Assembly (NCBI RefSeq): GCF_002735645.1
Contig: NZ_PDZG01000016.1
Coordinates: 1 to 64,000 of the forward strand
Length of the DNA stretch: 64,000 nt
Direction of reading: 5' to 3'
Source of the DNA: Iodobacter sp. BJB302
GTDB lineage: Bacteria > Pseudomonadota > Gammaproteobacteria > Burkholderiales > Chitinibacteraceae
Part shown: positions 55,533 through 63,999 of the stretch, one piece after another
Layout of the letters: the number at the start of each line of letters is the position of its first letter
Position numbering within the stretch: the first letter of the stretch is position 1
The notes under the pieces: generated by a model
Database searches by the model: none
What the model saw: the letters and a program-made list of their open reading frames with translations, nothing else
Told to the model about the DNA's origin: nothing
Made by a program: the position numbers and the translations under genes

Positions 55533-56217
55533 TACCAGTCAAACGCCCGTACTGGCGGCACAAAATTTAAGCAAAAGCTATAAAACCGGCAAACTGGAAA
55601 CCCAGGTACTGGCCCATATTGATTTTGAACTGCATCAGGGTGAAACCGTCGCCATTGTGGGGGCATCAGGCTCTGGCAAATCCACCCTGCTGCACTGCCT
55701 TGGGGCTTTGGATGCACCAAGCAGCGGGCAAATTCAGCTAATGGGTAAAGACCCGCTGGCACTCAATGAAACCGAACGTGGCCTGATGCGCAATCAGCAT
55801 CTGGGCTTTGTTTATCAGTTTCATCATTTATTGCCCGAATTTACCGCTGCAGAAAACGTCGCCATGCCGCTGCTTATCCGGCGCATGGATAAGACTTCCG
55901 CCCTGAAAGAAGCCGAAGCCATCCTGGCACGGGTAGGCCTTGCAGATCGCAGCCACCACAAACCTGGCGAATTATCAGGCGGCGAGCGTCAGCGTACCGC
56001 CATTGCCCGTGCGCTGGTCACCCGCCCTGCATGTGTACTGGCCGACGAGCCCACCGGCAATCTGGATCGCGAAACCGCAGGCGGTGTGTTTGAATTAATG
56101 CTGGAATTAGCCAGGGAATCGGGCACAGGCTTTGTGATTGTGACGCATGATCCTGAGCTTGCTGCCAAATGCGGGCGCATGCTCAGACTATCAAAAACCG
56201 GGCTGACTGCAGGCTGA
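55525..56217 (+). CDS. lolD: Lipoprotein-releasing system ATPase LolD
   Basis: The 230-residue ATPase has Walker A ([17 protein letters not shown]), signature [15 protein letters not shown] and Walker B ([12 protein letters not shown]). I chose the ATG at 55525, which overlaps the lolC stop; an upstream in-frame start at 55465 lies inside lolC. It provides the energy for lipoprotein release with LolC. Confidence 0.94.
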   Translation: MSNTSQTPVLAAQNLSKSYKTGKLETQVLAHIDFELHQGETVAIVGASGSGKSTLLHCLGALDAPSSGQIQLMGKDPLALNETERGLMRNQHLGFVYQFHHLLPEFTAAENVAMPLLIRRMDKTSALKEAEAILARVGLADRSHHKPGELSGGERQRTAIARALVTRPACVLADEPTGNLDRETAGGVFELMLELARESGTGFVIVTHDPELAAKCGRMLRLSKTGLTAG

Positions 56218-56227
56218 ATACAGCAGA

Positions 56228-56286
56228 CATCCTCTGAACTTAATTCACCAGCCACCATTAATGGATGGGCTTAAGTGCAGAGGATG
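56228..56286. repeat. Long inverted repeat after lolD
   Basis: CATCCTCTGAACTTAA (56228-56243) pairs with TTAAGTGCAGAGGATG (56271-56286) with one mismatch. The 27-nt loop contains a further CCATTAATGG palindrome. It has no T-run, so it may be a small mobile palindromic element rather than a terminator. Confidence 0.6.
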
Positions 56287-56381
56287 GGTGCAATACCACT
56301 GCACCCGCTCAAACTAATGCCAGCCCAAAGCGTGCTATACCGTAATGGATGATTTTAACTATCGGCAGAGCCAGGTAGTCC

Positions 56382-57206
56382 ATGAAACGGCCAGCACCTT
56401 ACCCCTCTACTGCCATTAATCTGCTCAGACCAGCCATTGCCCTGCTTGCTTTTTGCTGCGCCAGCACGCTGAGCCATGCGCTCACGATCTACACCGAGAA
56501 CTGGCCGCCCGTTAATTATATGGCGGACAATAAAGTAGCAGGCATGGCGGTTGAAATCGTTCAGGCGTTACAACACAGGCTGGGAAATAAAGACCCTATT
56601 CAGCTTGTGCCCTGGGTGCGGGGCTATAAAGCACTACTTGAAGGCCCCAATGTGATGCTGTTCAGCCTAGCCCGCTCCAGCGAGCGTGAGCAGCTTATGG
56701 TGATGCTTGGCCCCATAGCCATCAGCAGCACCTGTGTGTACACCCGGAAAGGCAATGCAGAACGCCTGCTGGCCCTTGGCGACTCCATCTACAACCAGGC
56801 CATTGGCACCTACCGGGGCAGTATCTTTGTAGATACCGCTGCAAAAAAAGGCTTTACCCGCATCGATCTGGCCGCTACGCCGCAAATGACAGCCGCCAAG
56901 CTGATAGGAAAACGCTTTGATCTTTGGATTGATGGCAGCGTAGCGGTTCCTTCTATTTTGAAAGAAATTGGCCACTCCGCCGATGAAATCGAAAAAGTCA
57001 TGACGCTGGATAGCTTAGAGCTCTATTTAGCGTTTTCTGCCCAAACCCCCGCCCGCACGATAAAAGAATGGGAAGAAGCGCTGAGCTGGCTTAAAAAAGA
57101 AGGCCACTTTCAGAAAATACACCGGAAATGGCTCCCCAATGAAGTGCCACCACCAGAAGTCAATGTATTAAGGCCTCAGCAGGATCGCCTGCCATCCTCT
57201 CCTTAA
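56382..57206 (+). CDS. Periplasmic SBP_bac_3-like solute-binding protein, paralogue A
   Basis: The 274-residue secreted protein has a signal segment (AIALLAFCCASTLSHA) and an SBP_bac_3-type fold (LTIYTENWPPVNYMADNKVAGMAVEIVQALQHRLG, then LFSLARSSEREQLMVMLGPI). No transporter membrane genes are adjacent. The next gene is a close paralogue, and both share the upstream sequence GCTATACCGTAAT. Such orphan binding proteins often act in sensing or as scavengers; function unknown. Confidence 0.8.
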   Translation: MKRPAPYPSTAINLLRPAIALLAFCCASTLSHALTIYTENWPPVNYMADNKVAGMAVEIVQALQHRLGNKDPIQLVPWVRGYKALLEGPNVMLFSLARSSEREQLMVMLGPIAISSTCVYTRKGNAERLLALGDSIYNQAIGTYRGSIFVDTAAKKGFTRIDLAATPQMTAAKLIGKRFDLWIDGSVAVPSILKEIGHSADEIEKVMTLDSLELYLAFSAQTPARTIKEWEEALSWLKKEGHFQKIHRKWLPNEVPPPEVNVLRPQQDRLPSSP

Positions 57207-57259
57207 AGCCAGCGCTCTCCACAGCTCAGAGCGCTTATAACCTTCAGGAGTAACAAAAA

Positions 57260-57319
57260 ATGAATACATCAAGAAGACTCAGCCCAAACGACTGCGGCCT
57301 AAAACATGCTATACCGTAA
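57260..57319 (+). CDS. Possible 19-residue micro-ORF between the paralogues
   Basis: AGGAG lies 9 nt before an ATG that opens MNTSRRLSPNDCGLKHAIP and stops at the TAA in the shared GCTATACCGTAAT sequence. It could be a leader peptide or a remnant. The good ribosome site is the only support. Confidence 0.25.
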   Translation: MNTSRRLSPNDCGLKHAIP

Positions 57320-57348
57320 TTGAAGATTTCAACTTCGGATACTCATCC

Positions 57349-58146
57349 ATGTTGCGGCCAGCACACCCTCCTTCTCTGTTAGCTTACATGCTCAGGCAAG
57401 CCATTACCCTGCTTGCTTTTTGCTTTGTAAGCACCCCAAGCCATGCGCTCACGATATATACCGAGAGCTGGCCCCCCATTAGTTATATGGCAGACAATAA
57501 ATTAACGGGAATGGGTGTTGAAATCGTACAAGCATTACAAAGCAGAATGGAAAACAAAGACCCGATTCAGCTCGTACCCTGGGTACGCGGCTATAAGGCA
57601 CTGCTTGACGGGCCGGATGTCATGCTCTTTAGCGTAGGGCGCTCCAGCGAGCGTGAGAAATTAATGATTATGCTTGGCCCCATTGCCATCAGCAGCACCA
57701 GCATTTACACCCGCAAAGGCAATGCTGAACGTCTGTTGGCATTAGGTGATGGCATTTACAAGCAGGCCATTGGCGGTTACCGGGGCAGTATCTTTGCTGA
57801 TACCGCCGCAAAGAAAGGCTTCAGCAACATTGACTTAGCCCCTACGCCACAGATGACAGCCACAAAGCTCATGGCCAAACGATTTGATCTGTGGGTTGAT
57901 GGCAGCGTAGTGATTGCATCTGTTTTAAAAGACATCGGCCACTCTGCCAATGAGGTCGAAAAAGTCATGACGCTGGATAGCTTAGAGCTTTATTTAGCGT
58001 TTTCTGCCCAAACGCCTGCCCGCACCATTAAAGAATGGGAAGAAGCACTGATCTGGCTTAAAAAAGAAGGCCACTTTCAGAAAATACACCGAAAATGGCT
58101 GCCCAATGATGTGCCCCCGCCGGAAGTTAATGTATTAAGACCATAG
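57349..58146 (+). CDS. Periplasmic SBP_bac_3-like solute-binding protein, paralogue B
   Basis: The 265-residue protein is highly similar to paralogue A along its whole length: same signal region, identical LTIYTE and KDPIQLVPWVRGYKALL segments, and the same VMTLDSLELYLAFSAQTPARTIKEWEEAL block. Differences cluster at the N-terminus and in the ligand-lobe positions (SYMADNKLTGMGVE against NYMADNKVAGMAVE). It is a recent tandem duplicate, including its leader. Confidence 0.8.
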   Translation: MLRPAHPPSLLAYMLRQAITLLAFCFVSTPSHALTIYTESWPPISYMADNKLTGMGVEIVQALQSRMENKDPIQLVPWVRGYKALLDGPDVMLFSVGRSSEREKLMIMLGPIAISSTSIYTRKGNAERLLALGDGIYKQAIGGYRGSIFADTAAKKGFSNIDLAPTPQMTATKLMAKRFDLWVDGSVVIASVLKDIGHSANEVEKVMTLDSLELYLAFSAQTPARTIKEWEEALIWLKKEGHFQKIHRKWLPNDVPPPEVNVLRP

Positions 58147-58236
58147 TAAGACCGAACAGCCTCACCCCCTTAGTCCTTGCCCTCAGCAGCTCAGCCCCTG
58201 ATAAAACCCTTCATAAAAATCGTCCCCCTGAGGGGA

Positions 58237-59124
58237 TCACTTTAAATCGCTCTTTGCTAATGGCTTATTTTCACTCATACCCTTTAAAAACAATCTTAAT
58301 ACCCGCTGCTCAATTCTGGCACGATGCCCAAGCGGCACCGCAATTTGCAGCTGCAGGCCAATTTCCTCGTAGTGATCGAGAAAAATCCTTACCCTTGGCT
58401 CCATCATTGGCGATTCCAGTGCATACCGGCGCTCCAGCTCACGGGCATGGCGGGATAAATCTTGCGCATATTCGGCAGCAATCACATCCCCCGCCTCCAT
58501 CAGCACCCGTTCCGCCCTTTCCCAATCATCGTTGCGTAAAATGGCAACATGAATCGTCTGCAATACATAATCGCCCAGCATGCTTTCATTAAAAACCGGC
58601 TGACTCAGCAGCAATGAATTGGGTACGGTTACACCACGACCAACGGTTCCTTGGCGATGAGAGGCATGGCTCGATTCCATCAAAGTGGTAGAAACCAGAT
58701 TCATATCAATCACCTGGCCGCGTATCCCGCCTATTTCAACCCTGTCCCCCACGGCAAACGCATTGCTGCTGCTGCGAAAAATAGACCCCAGCATACAAAG
58801 AATCATTTCTTTGGTCGCCAGCACAATCGCTGCCGCAATCGCCACCAGCGATACGGCGAAAGTCTGAATCTCGTGCCCCCAGATAAAAATCATCCCAAGC
58901 GCAAACACCGCCAAAGAGCAATTACGTAAATAAACCACCCAGCGGCGGCGAACCTCCGGCCCTAAATCATGCCTGCGTAAAATAGCGCGACGGATCAGGG
59001 AGCGGCAGACCATCAGTGAAAAAATAAAAACAGCAGAAATAATCGCATCACGAATCAATGCCCTGTCTGCCAGCATCGGCAACAAAGCCGCCGCCAGTCT
59101 TTCGTAATACCCTTGCATATCCAT
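58237..59124 (-). CDS. Mechanosensitive channel, MscS family
   Basis: The 295-residue membrane protein has about three helices in its first 130 residues. The pore-lining third helix is small-residue rich (FAVSLVAIAAAIVLATKEMILCMLGSIF). The MscS beta domain follows (FAVGDRVEIGGIRGQVIDMNLVSTTLM, then GRGVTVPNSLLLSQPV). It would release solutes under osmotic downshock. It ends 10 bp after dusC on the same strand. Confidence 0.88.
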   Translation of the reverse strand: MDMQGYYERLAAALLPMLADRALIRDAIISAVFIFSLMVCRSLIRRAILRRHDLGPEVRRRWVVYLRNCSLAVFALGMIFIWGHEIQTFAVSLVAIAAAIVLATKEMILCMLGSIFRSSSNAFAVGDRVEIGGIRGQVIDMNLVSTTLMESSHASHRQGTVGRGVTVPNSLLLSQPVFNESMLGDYVLQTIHVAILRNDDWERAERVLMEAGDVIAAEYAQDLSRHARELERRYALESPMMEPRVRIFLDHYEEIGLQLQIAVPLGHRARIEQRVLRLFLKGMSENKPLAKSDLK

Positions 59125-59133
59125 CCTTCTCGG

Positions 59134-60066
59134 CTACTTTCCCAACAATACGGCAGCTACATCATCCGGCTCGGTTAATGTACGGACCTGTGCAAATAAG
59201 GCCTCGGCTTCCGGATAAGTGCGGCGTAAATAAGTCAGCCACTGCTTCATCCGCCCGGCGCGGTGCTTAGGCATAATGTGCTGAGCCTGAATCAGCTGCC
59301 AGAAACAAATAAACAATGGCTGCAAGTCTGCCCACGGCAATTGTGGCTGACCATTTTTAGCCATCAGCGCCAAGCCTGGATTAGAAACAATCCCGCGCCC
59401 CAGCATAATCTGATCGCAACCCGAAACCGCCGCACAGCGGTGAAACTCTTCCACCGTCCAGATTTCGCCATTGGCCACCACCGGCACGGCCAAGGCTTCA
59501 CGCACGGCAGGAATAAGCTCCCAATAGGCAGGCGGTTTATAGCCATCCAGCTTGGTACGCGCATGCACAACCACCCGCGCAGCGCCCGCACTGGCCATCG
59601 CCTGAGCGCATTCAATCGTCTGGCTGTTATCGTTATAACCAAGGCGCATTTTGGCTGTCACCGGAATATGTGCTGGCACAGCCCGGCGCACAGCGCCCAC
59701 AATCTCATGAATTAACTCTGGCTCCTGCAGCAGCACCGCACCACCACGATGGCGATTCACGCTTTTGGCAGGGCAGCCAAAATTCAGATCAATCTCATAA
59801 GGCCCAAGCTCGGCCAGTCGCGCAGCGTTTTCAGCCATGCATACGGGATCAGACCCCAATAATTGCACGCTCACCGGCACACCCGCTACGGTTTTACTGC
59901 CATTCAGCAGCTCTGGAGCAATCCGCAAGAATGTTTTATTGGGCAATAAAGAGCCGCTCACGCGAATAAACTCAGTGACACACATATCAATGCCACCCAC
60001 CCGCGTCAGCACATCACGCAGCACAAAATCAAGCAGCCCCTCCATAGGGGCAAGTAAAATCTTCAA
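59134..60066 (-). CDS. dusC: tRNA-dihydrouridine(16) synthase DusC
   Basis: DusC is the FMN-dependent enzyme that makes dihydrouridine 16 in tRNA. The 310-residue product starts with KILLAPMEGLLDFVLRDVLT, as in DusC, and has the catalytic cysteine in LNFGCPAKSVNRHRGGAVLL. VTAKMRLGY and VVVHARTKLDGY also fit the family. The frame is open to 60264, but family alignment places the start at TTG 60064-60066, preceding KILLAP. Confidence 0.9.
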   Translation of the reverse strand: MKILLAPMEGLLDFVLRDVLTRVGGIDMCVTEFIRVSGSLLPNKTFLRIAPELLNGSKTVAGVPVSVQLLGSDPVCMAENAARLAELGPYEIDLNFGCPAKSVNRHRGGAVLLQEPELIHEIVGAVRRAVPAHIPVTAKMRLGYNDNSQTIECAQAMASAGAARVVVHARTKLDGYKPPAYWELIPAVREALAVPVVANGEIWTVEEFHRCAAVSGCDQIMLGRGIVSNPGLALMAKNGQPQLPWADLQPLFICFWQLIQAQHIMPKHRAGRMKQWLTYLRRTYPEAEALFAQVRTLTEPDDVAAVLLGK

Positions 60067-60193
60067 GATATACAGCCAAAGCAATGCAGAAAGGCGCTTA
60101 TTGTAAAACAGCCTGCGCCAGGACGGGCGGTAAAAGTCCGTGCGGACGCAAAAGATCAATTGCATACAGATACAACAGGCACGCGGTTCAGGC

Positions 60194-60240
60194 TTGACAG
60201 CAGAACGAACGTTCACTACGCTAGAGTAGAACGTTTGTTC
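60194..60240 (+). promoter_or_regulatory. lexA2-like promoter with two GAAC-N4-GTTC operators
   Basis: A -35 box TTGACA (60194-60199) is followed at 17 bp by TACGCT (60217-60222). Operator 1, GAAC-GAAC-GTTC (60203-60214), lies between the boxes. Operator 2, AGAAC-GTTT-GTTCT (60228-60241), lies at the expected start site. Centres are 26 bp apart. The arrangement strongly suggests self-repression by the S24-family protein just downstream. The motif class resembles Gram-positive SOS boxes rather than CTGT-N8-ACAG. Confidence 0.75.
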
Positions 60241-60257
60241 TGCACAGGTCAAAACCC

Positions 60258-60845
60258 ATGGCACACCCCAATCGCGACACCGAATATCTTGGCAAGCTGC
60301 AAGACTATTACGCTGATTACCGCAATCTGCCGTCTTATTCGGTGATCGGAGATTTACTCGGGCTGGCTTCCAAATCCGCCGTATCAGCCCTTGTTAAACG
60401 CCTCATGCTTGCGGGCTATGTGGATACCACACCCGACAAACGCCTCGCGCCCACCAAGCGATTTTTTGAGCGCGAGCTGGCAGATTTCCCCGTGCCCGCA
60501 GGCCTGCCTGCGGCCGCAAACGACGCCATGAGCGAAGCCATCAGCATCGATGATTACCTGATTGAGCGCCCCTCAGCATCGGTAATGGTGAGAGTCAAAG
60601 GTGATTCCATGATTGATGCCGGCATTCACGATGGTGATATCGCTGTAGTAGAGAAGCGTCATGGCGCTCATTTGGGCGATGTAGTGGTAGCCATCGTAGA
60701 TGGCGAATACACGCTTAAAACCCTGAGCCGCGATAAACAAGGCTATGTGCTGATGCCCCACAACCCAGCCTACGAGCCCATCCGCCCTAAAGAAGGGCTG
60801 GAAATATTTGGCGTGATGGTCGGGCTGATTAGAAAGTACAAATAA
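60258..60845 (+). CDS. LexA2-like SOS repressor (S24 autopeptidase)
   Basis: The 195-residue protein has a winged-helix N-terminus (LPSYSVIGDLLGLASKSAVSALVKRLMLAGY) that differs from classical LexA. A probable Ala-Gly self-cleavage site is in FPVPAGLP near residue 80. The S24 catalytic serine is in VKGDSMIDAGIHDGD and the lysine in GEYTLKTL. This is the type called LexA2 in pseudomonads, often linked to imuA-imuB-dnaE2; those genes are not seen here. A classical lexA may exist elsewhere in the genome. It is preceded by two matching palindromes in its own promoter. Confidence 0.85.
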   Translation: MAHPNRDTEYLGKLQDYYADYRNLPSYSVIGDLLGLASKSAVSALVKRLMLAGYVDTTPDKRLAPTKRFFERELADFPVPAGLPAAANDAMSEAISIDDYLIERPSASVMVRVKGDSMIDAGIHDGDIAVVEKRHGAHLGDVVVAIVDGEYTLKTLSRDKQGYVLMPHNPAYEPIRPKEGLEIFGVMVGLIRKYK

Positions 60846-61110
60846 GGCTTAAGCGCCGCCGCTTTACACATTAAGTAAAACTGAAAAAATAAAGCGGGTT
60901 TTCCGGATTATCTCATCCAATACACGCGCGGCAGCAGGGTTGGCCATTAAGATAACGCGGGAATAACGGCATTTTCAGCACAGGGTATTTATAAGCCCCA
61001 CGCCCTTATTTCCACATTACCCCGCTTTTAAAAGATAAAATACGGCGTAAATGATCAGATGCTGCTGCTTAATTGCAGCCATCTGATTTAATCCACTAAA
61101 AGGAGCGCTC

Positions 61111-61938
61111 GTGAGCGACGTTGAACTCTCCCCACTGGGAAAAACAGTTAGTTATATCACCGAATACGAGCCAAGCCTGCTCTTCCCTATTTCGCGCACG
61201 GGCAAGCGCGAGGAAATTGGCGTGGGTGAAACCCTGCCATTTATGGGCATGGATATCTGGAATGGCTACGAGCTGTCCTGGCTCAATAGCCGTGGCAAGC
61301 CGCAGGTAGCGATTGCAATATTCAACATCCCAGCCAGCAGCCCGAATATCATCGAATCAAAATCATTTAAACTTTATCTGAACAGCTTTAATCAGACCAA
61401 ATTAGAAACACGCGAAGCCTTACAAAAGCTGCTGCAAGCCGACTTATCCGCAGCAGCTGGTGCAAACGTTAGCGTACAGCTGATTGGCCCGGAGCAATTT
61501 CATCAGCAGCGCCTTGCAGAGCTCGATGGCTATTGCATTGATAACCTGGATATCGAAGTTAATCAGTATGCCCCGCAGGCCGGCTTATTAAAGTGTGACA
61601 ACGGGGACACCACCATCACCGAGTCTTTAACATCCAATTTGCTTAAATCAAATTGCCTGGTGACCGGCCAGCCCGATTGGGCCAGTATTCAAATCAGCTA
61701 TACCGGCAAGCCGATTAATCGTGAATCCCTGCTGCGCTATTTAATCTCATTTCGTAATCATAATGAATTTCATGAGCAATGCGTAGAGCGCATTTTTGTC
61801 GATATCATGCGTGATTGCGCGCCGATGAAGCTTGCCGTTTATGCCCGCTACACCCGCCGTGGCGGCCTGGATATTAATCCCTACCGCTGTAATTTCAGCG
61901 GCCCGCTCCCCGGTAATCTGCGCGGCGCGCGGCAATAA
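61111..61938 (+). CDS. queF: NADPH-dependent 7-cyano-7-deazaguanine reductase QueF
   Basis: QueF reduces preQ0 to preQ1 in queuosine tRNA modification. The 275-residue protein is of the long two-domain type, with the family motif [15 protein letters not shown] (about residues 87-101) and the catalytic cysteine in [14 protein letters not shown]. The C-terminal [11 protein letters not shown] and DINPYR motifs are also present. The start is GTG at 61111, with AAGGAG before it. No preQ1 riboswitch is apparent upstream. A truncated msrA follows 36 bp downstream. Confidence 0.94.
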   Translation: MSDVELSPLGKTVSYITEYEPSLLFPISRTGKREEIGVGETLPFMGMDIWNGYELSWLNSRGKPQVAIAIFNIPASSPNIIESKSFKLYLNSFNQTKLETREALQKLLQADLSAAAGANVSVQLIGPEQFHQQRLAELDGYCIDNLDIEVNQYAPQAGLLKCDNGDTTITESLTSNLLKSNCLVTGQPDWASIQISYTGKPINRESLLRYLISFRNHNEFHEQCVERIFVDIMRDCAPMKLAVYARYTRRGGLDINPYRCNFSGPLPGNLRGARQ

Positions 61939-61974
61939 GCCATTAACCCGAACCATTAAACAGGTAAACAAATT

Positions 61975-62031
61975 ATGAGCGAAATCGCAACCTTAGCCGG
62001 CGGCTGCTTCTGGTGCACAGATGATACATAA
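61975..62031 (+). pseudogene. msrA: 5' remnant of peptide methionine sulfoxide reductase A
   Basis: The frame encodes MSEIATLAGGCFWCTDDT and stops. GGCFWC is the catalytic cysteine motif at the very start of MsrA. After CFWCT, family similarity ends abruptly at about position 62018, where composition shifts to AT-rich DNA. The rest of msrA (about 150 codons or more) is missing from the window. The cause is either insertion of an element at this site or an assembly join. Confidence 0.85.
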
Positions 62032-62137
62032 AAAGCTAAATCTCTATAAAAATCAACGGATTACGGTGTTGTGGGTTGGGTTAAATTTCGGGATCGGTGC
62101 AATTTTTGGGCAAATTGTTTTAGGTTGGTGGCTCTAA
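62021..62137 (+). CDS. Small predicted membrane protein (38 aa) at the msrA junction
   Basis: An ATG at 62021, just past the msrA break, opens a 38-codon frame with one hydrophobic helix (TVLWVGLNFGIGAIFGQIVL) ending GWWL. No good ribosome site precedes it because msrA sequence does. It could be a small element gene or the tail of a longer one cut at the junction. Not recognised. Confidence 0.4.
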   Translation: MIHKKLNLYKNQRITVLWVGLNFGIGAIFGQIVLGWWL

Positions 62138-62301
62138 AACGGTCTACAAGCTCGTAACGGTTCTAGCTGGTGTGCTGGTCTTGGCTGGTGTCTAAAAGTG
62201 CCTTGTAGCTCGTTTCTGTGGCTCTGGTGTGGGTGTAGCAAGTGTTACAAGAGCAATAGAGAACGGACGGAGCCGTTTCCCTAACGGGACAATACAAAAA
62301 A

Positions 62302-62336
62302 TGGAAATAAGAAAGGACTCTTTTTAGAGTCCTTTT
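62302..62336 (+). terminator. Terminator hairpin at the end of the AT-rich gene run
   Basis: AAAGGACTC and GAGTCCTTT pair around TTTTTA, followed by a run of T on the plus strand. The hairpin also lies just past the stop of the minus-strand gene at 62349-62717, so it may serve both strands. Confidence 0.75.
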
Positions 62337-62348
62337 TTGTTTTCATCT

Positions 62349-62717
62349 TTAAAAGACAGATAAAACACTTTCATTTGATGTATCACGGTTAAGAACCTTT
62401 TTTAAAGTGTCAATGTTTCTTTGTAGGTTATCAAGTTTTCTAGTTCCACATCTAACATAATGCTTTATAAGTTTCATCATTTCATCTTCATTGCATTCTA
62501 TAATATTATCAATGAACTTTAAAAACTCTTCCTTGCTGTATTTGTGTTTAATGACTCTAACTAATTTTAAGAAAGTAAAAACATTCTTATTATAGTATTT
62601 TTCTAAATCTTTCTTCTCATAAACAAAAATATCGACACAATCACTAATGACACTTCTTTTGTCGTATTCGTTTAAATCTTCAAAATAGTTAATTACCTCA
62701 CTCTTAATTTTTTTCAT
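62349..62717 (-). CDS. Unrecognised AT-rich protein (122 aa)
   Basis: The 122-residue product is helical and Lys/Asn/Asp-rich (NYFEDLNEYDKRSVISDCVDIF near the start). It has a perfect AAGGAG before the ATG at 62717. Codon use is far more AT-rich than in the chromosomal genes, and it belongs to a minus-strand run with short gaps. It is probably part of a plasmid, phage or integrative element; function unknown. Confidence 0.6.
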   Translation of the reverse strand: MKKIKSEVINYFEDLNEYDKRSVISDCVDIFVYEKKDLEKYYNKNVFTFLKLVRVIKHKYSKEEFLKFIDNIIECNEDEMMKLIKHYVRCGTRKLDNLQRNIDTLKKVLNRDTSNESVLSVF

Positions 62718-62732
62718 AAAGTTATCTCCTTG

Positions 62733-62888
62733 TTAAATTTTAATTATTTCTACAATTGAACTCCACAAGCCAAAAACATTATTAAATCTTTTGGTAACAT
62801 CAGCCTTACTGACAGACTCATAAATAAGTTCGTGCTTATCTTTTGAATTGTTATCAGTAAAAATAACTTTGTATTTATTTAATTTCAT
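62733..62888 (-). CDS. Small AT-rich protein (51 aa)
   Basis: This frame begins MKLNKYKVIFTDNNSKDKHE and ends SSIVEIIKI, with AAAGG about 8 nt before its ATG. It fits neatly between two other genes of the AT-rich run, 15 bp from the next one. It has a compact alpha-beta look, like small element-encoded proteins. No family recognised. Confidence 0.5.
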   Translation of the reverse strand: MKLNKYKVIFTDNNSKDKHELIYESVSKADVTKRFNNVFGLWSSIVEIIKI

Positions 62889-62984
62889 AAATTGCCTTTC
62901 TTTTTAGTTAAGAGCCGTGATATTAACATAGATTTAATTTTAGATCAAGTTCTTTTAATCATTTCTTTTAAAAAGATAAAGAAA

Positions 62985-63018
62985 ATAAAAAAGAACCTTT
63001 TTTAAGGTTCTTTTCTTT
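62985..63018. terminator. Bidirectional terminator hairpin in the AT-rich element
   Basis: AAAAGAACCTT and AAGGTTCTTTT pair with a short T-rich centre, with T-runs on both sides. On the minus strand it lies just after the stop of the gene at 63024-63440. Confidence 0.7.
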
Positions 63019-63023
63019 TTTCT

Positions 63024-63440
63024 TCATTCATCATCTAACTTTAAGTCTAGGATTGATTTACCTTGCTTTCCCTTTGGGTCTAGTCTTGTGTCTTCCATTT
63101 TTTCGGGCATTTCTTCAAGATAGATAGCTCCACCAAATTTTTTATCATTAAGTGAGTGCAAAAGCTTTAATATTTTCCATTTAATAGCTTTACACTTAAC
63201 TAAATCCTTTTCCTCTTGTTTTGTTATTGGGGTTTTTTCCTCCCATTCTCTCCAAACTCTACAAAAAATTACTTGGTCTTCTAGTTCTTCTAAATAAATT
63301 GTGTAGTCTTTTACTCCATTTATATAGAGTCTTGTTTTATTCTCATTAAGAAAATGCAAAACATTTACTTCTTTAAGACTAAAAAAGTCTGCTATCTTTT
63401 CTAAACTGTTTTTATCTATAATATTGCTTTCAAAGCTCAT
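63024..63440 (-). CDS. Unrecognised AT-rich protein (138 aa)
   Basis: The 138-residue soluble protein is rich in Lys, Glu and Leu. It has AAGGAG before its ATG and a highly charged tail (DTRLDPKGKQGKSILDLKLDDE, in part). The segment YTIYLEELEDQVIFCRVWREWEEK suggests a small alpha-beta domain. I cannot assign it. It follows the Gln-rich gene by 37 bp on the same strand, so they are likely co-transcribed. Confidence 0.6.
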   Translation of the reverse strand: MSFESNIIDKNSLEKIADFFSLKEVNVLHFLNENKTRLYINGVKDYTIYLEELEDQVIFCRVWREWEEKTPITKQEEKDLVKCKAIKWKILKLLHSLNDKKFGGAIYLEEMPEKMEDTRLDPKGKQGKSILDLKLDDE

Positions 63441-63477
63441 TTTTATTTTCTCCTTATTATTATCTTATAATATTAAA

Positions 63478-63999
63478 TTATCTTGTTCTTTCAAGCTCTT
63501 TTTGTAATTGTTTTTGTTGTTGTGTTTCTTCAATCATTCTTTTGGCTTCTTCTTTGTTTCTTTCTTCTATCATTTTAGATAGTTGACCTTGTAAATTGTT
63601 AAGCTTCTCTTGTAAAACATATCTTTCAGGGTCATTAGGTTTTAATTTAAATAATCTTTCTTCTAAACTTTTGATAGAACCCATGAGCTCATGCATAGAT
63701 TGAACTGCACTAATTGAGCCTGTATGTTCTTTTGAACCATTAGAGCTAGTGCCGTTGTTAGCTTGTGGCTGTTGCTGTTGCTGTTGCTCTGGCTGTTGGC
63801 TTTTGGCTTCTTTATGCTCGTTCTGTGGCTGTTTAGATGGTGTGTTTTCCTTGCTGTCCTTAGATTTTTCTTGTTCTTGTTTCTCTCCTTTCGGTGGTTT
63901 AACCTTCGGCATTTTTTTAAGTCCACCTTTTTTCATATCAATAGAATTTTTTATTTGTGCAGATTTAATTCTATTGTTAGCTTCTCCCATTTTCTGCAT
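63478..63999 (-). CDS. Gln/Lys-rich coiled-coil protein, 5' end at or beyond window edge
   Basis: At least 173 residues are visible. The first ATG is the last codon in the window, so the true start may lie outside. A basic N-terminal part (MKKGGLKKMPKVKPPKGEK) is followed by a disordered Gln/Asn/Ser-rich stretch with QQPEQQQQQQPQANNG. A long coiled coil follows (LQEKLNNLQGQLSKMIEERNKEEAKRMIEE, in part). The layout recalls mobilisation or structural proteins of plasmids, but no family is recognised. The DNA encoding the Gln run is a CTGTTG microsatellite that could vary in length. Confidence 0.55.
   Translation of the reverse strand: MQKMGEANNRIKSAQIKNSIDMKKGGLKKMPKVKPPKGEKQEQEKSKDSKENTPSKQPQNEHKEAKSQQPEQQQQQQPQANNGTSSNGSKEHTGSISAVQSMHELMGSIKSLEERLFKLKPNDPERYVLQEKLNNLQGQLSKMIEERNKEEAKRMIEETQQQKQLQKELERTR

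Noticed and set aside
59263-59715. 150-residue plus-strand ORF opposite dusC
   Set aside because: It is an antisense shadow of the well-supported dusC frame.
60846-61110. preQ1 riboswitch upstream of queF
   Set aside because: No preQ1-I or preQ1-II type hairpin and A-rich tail was found before the GTG start.
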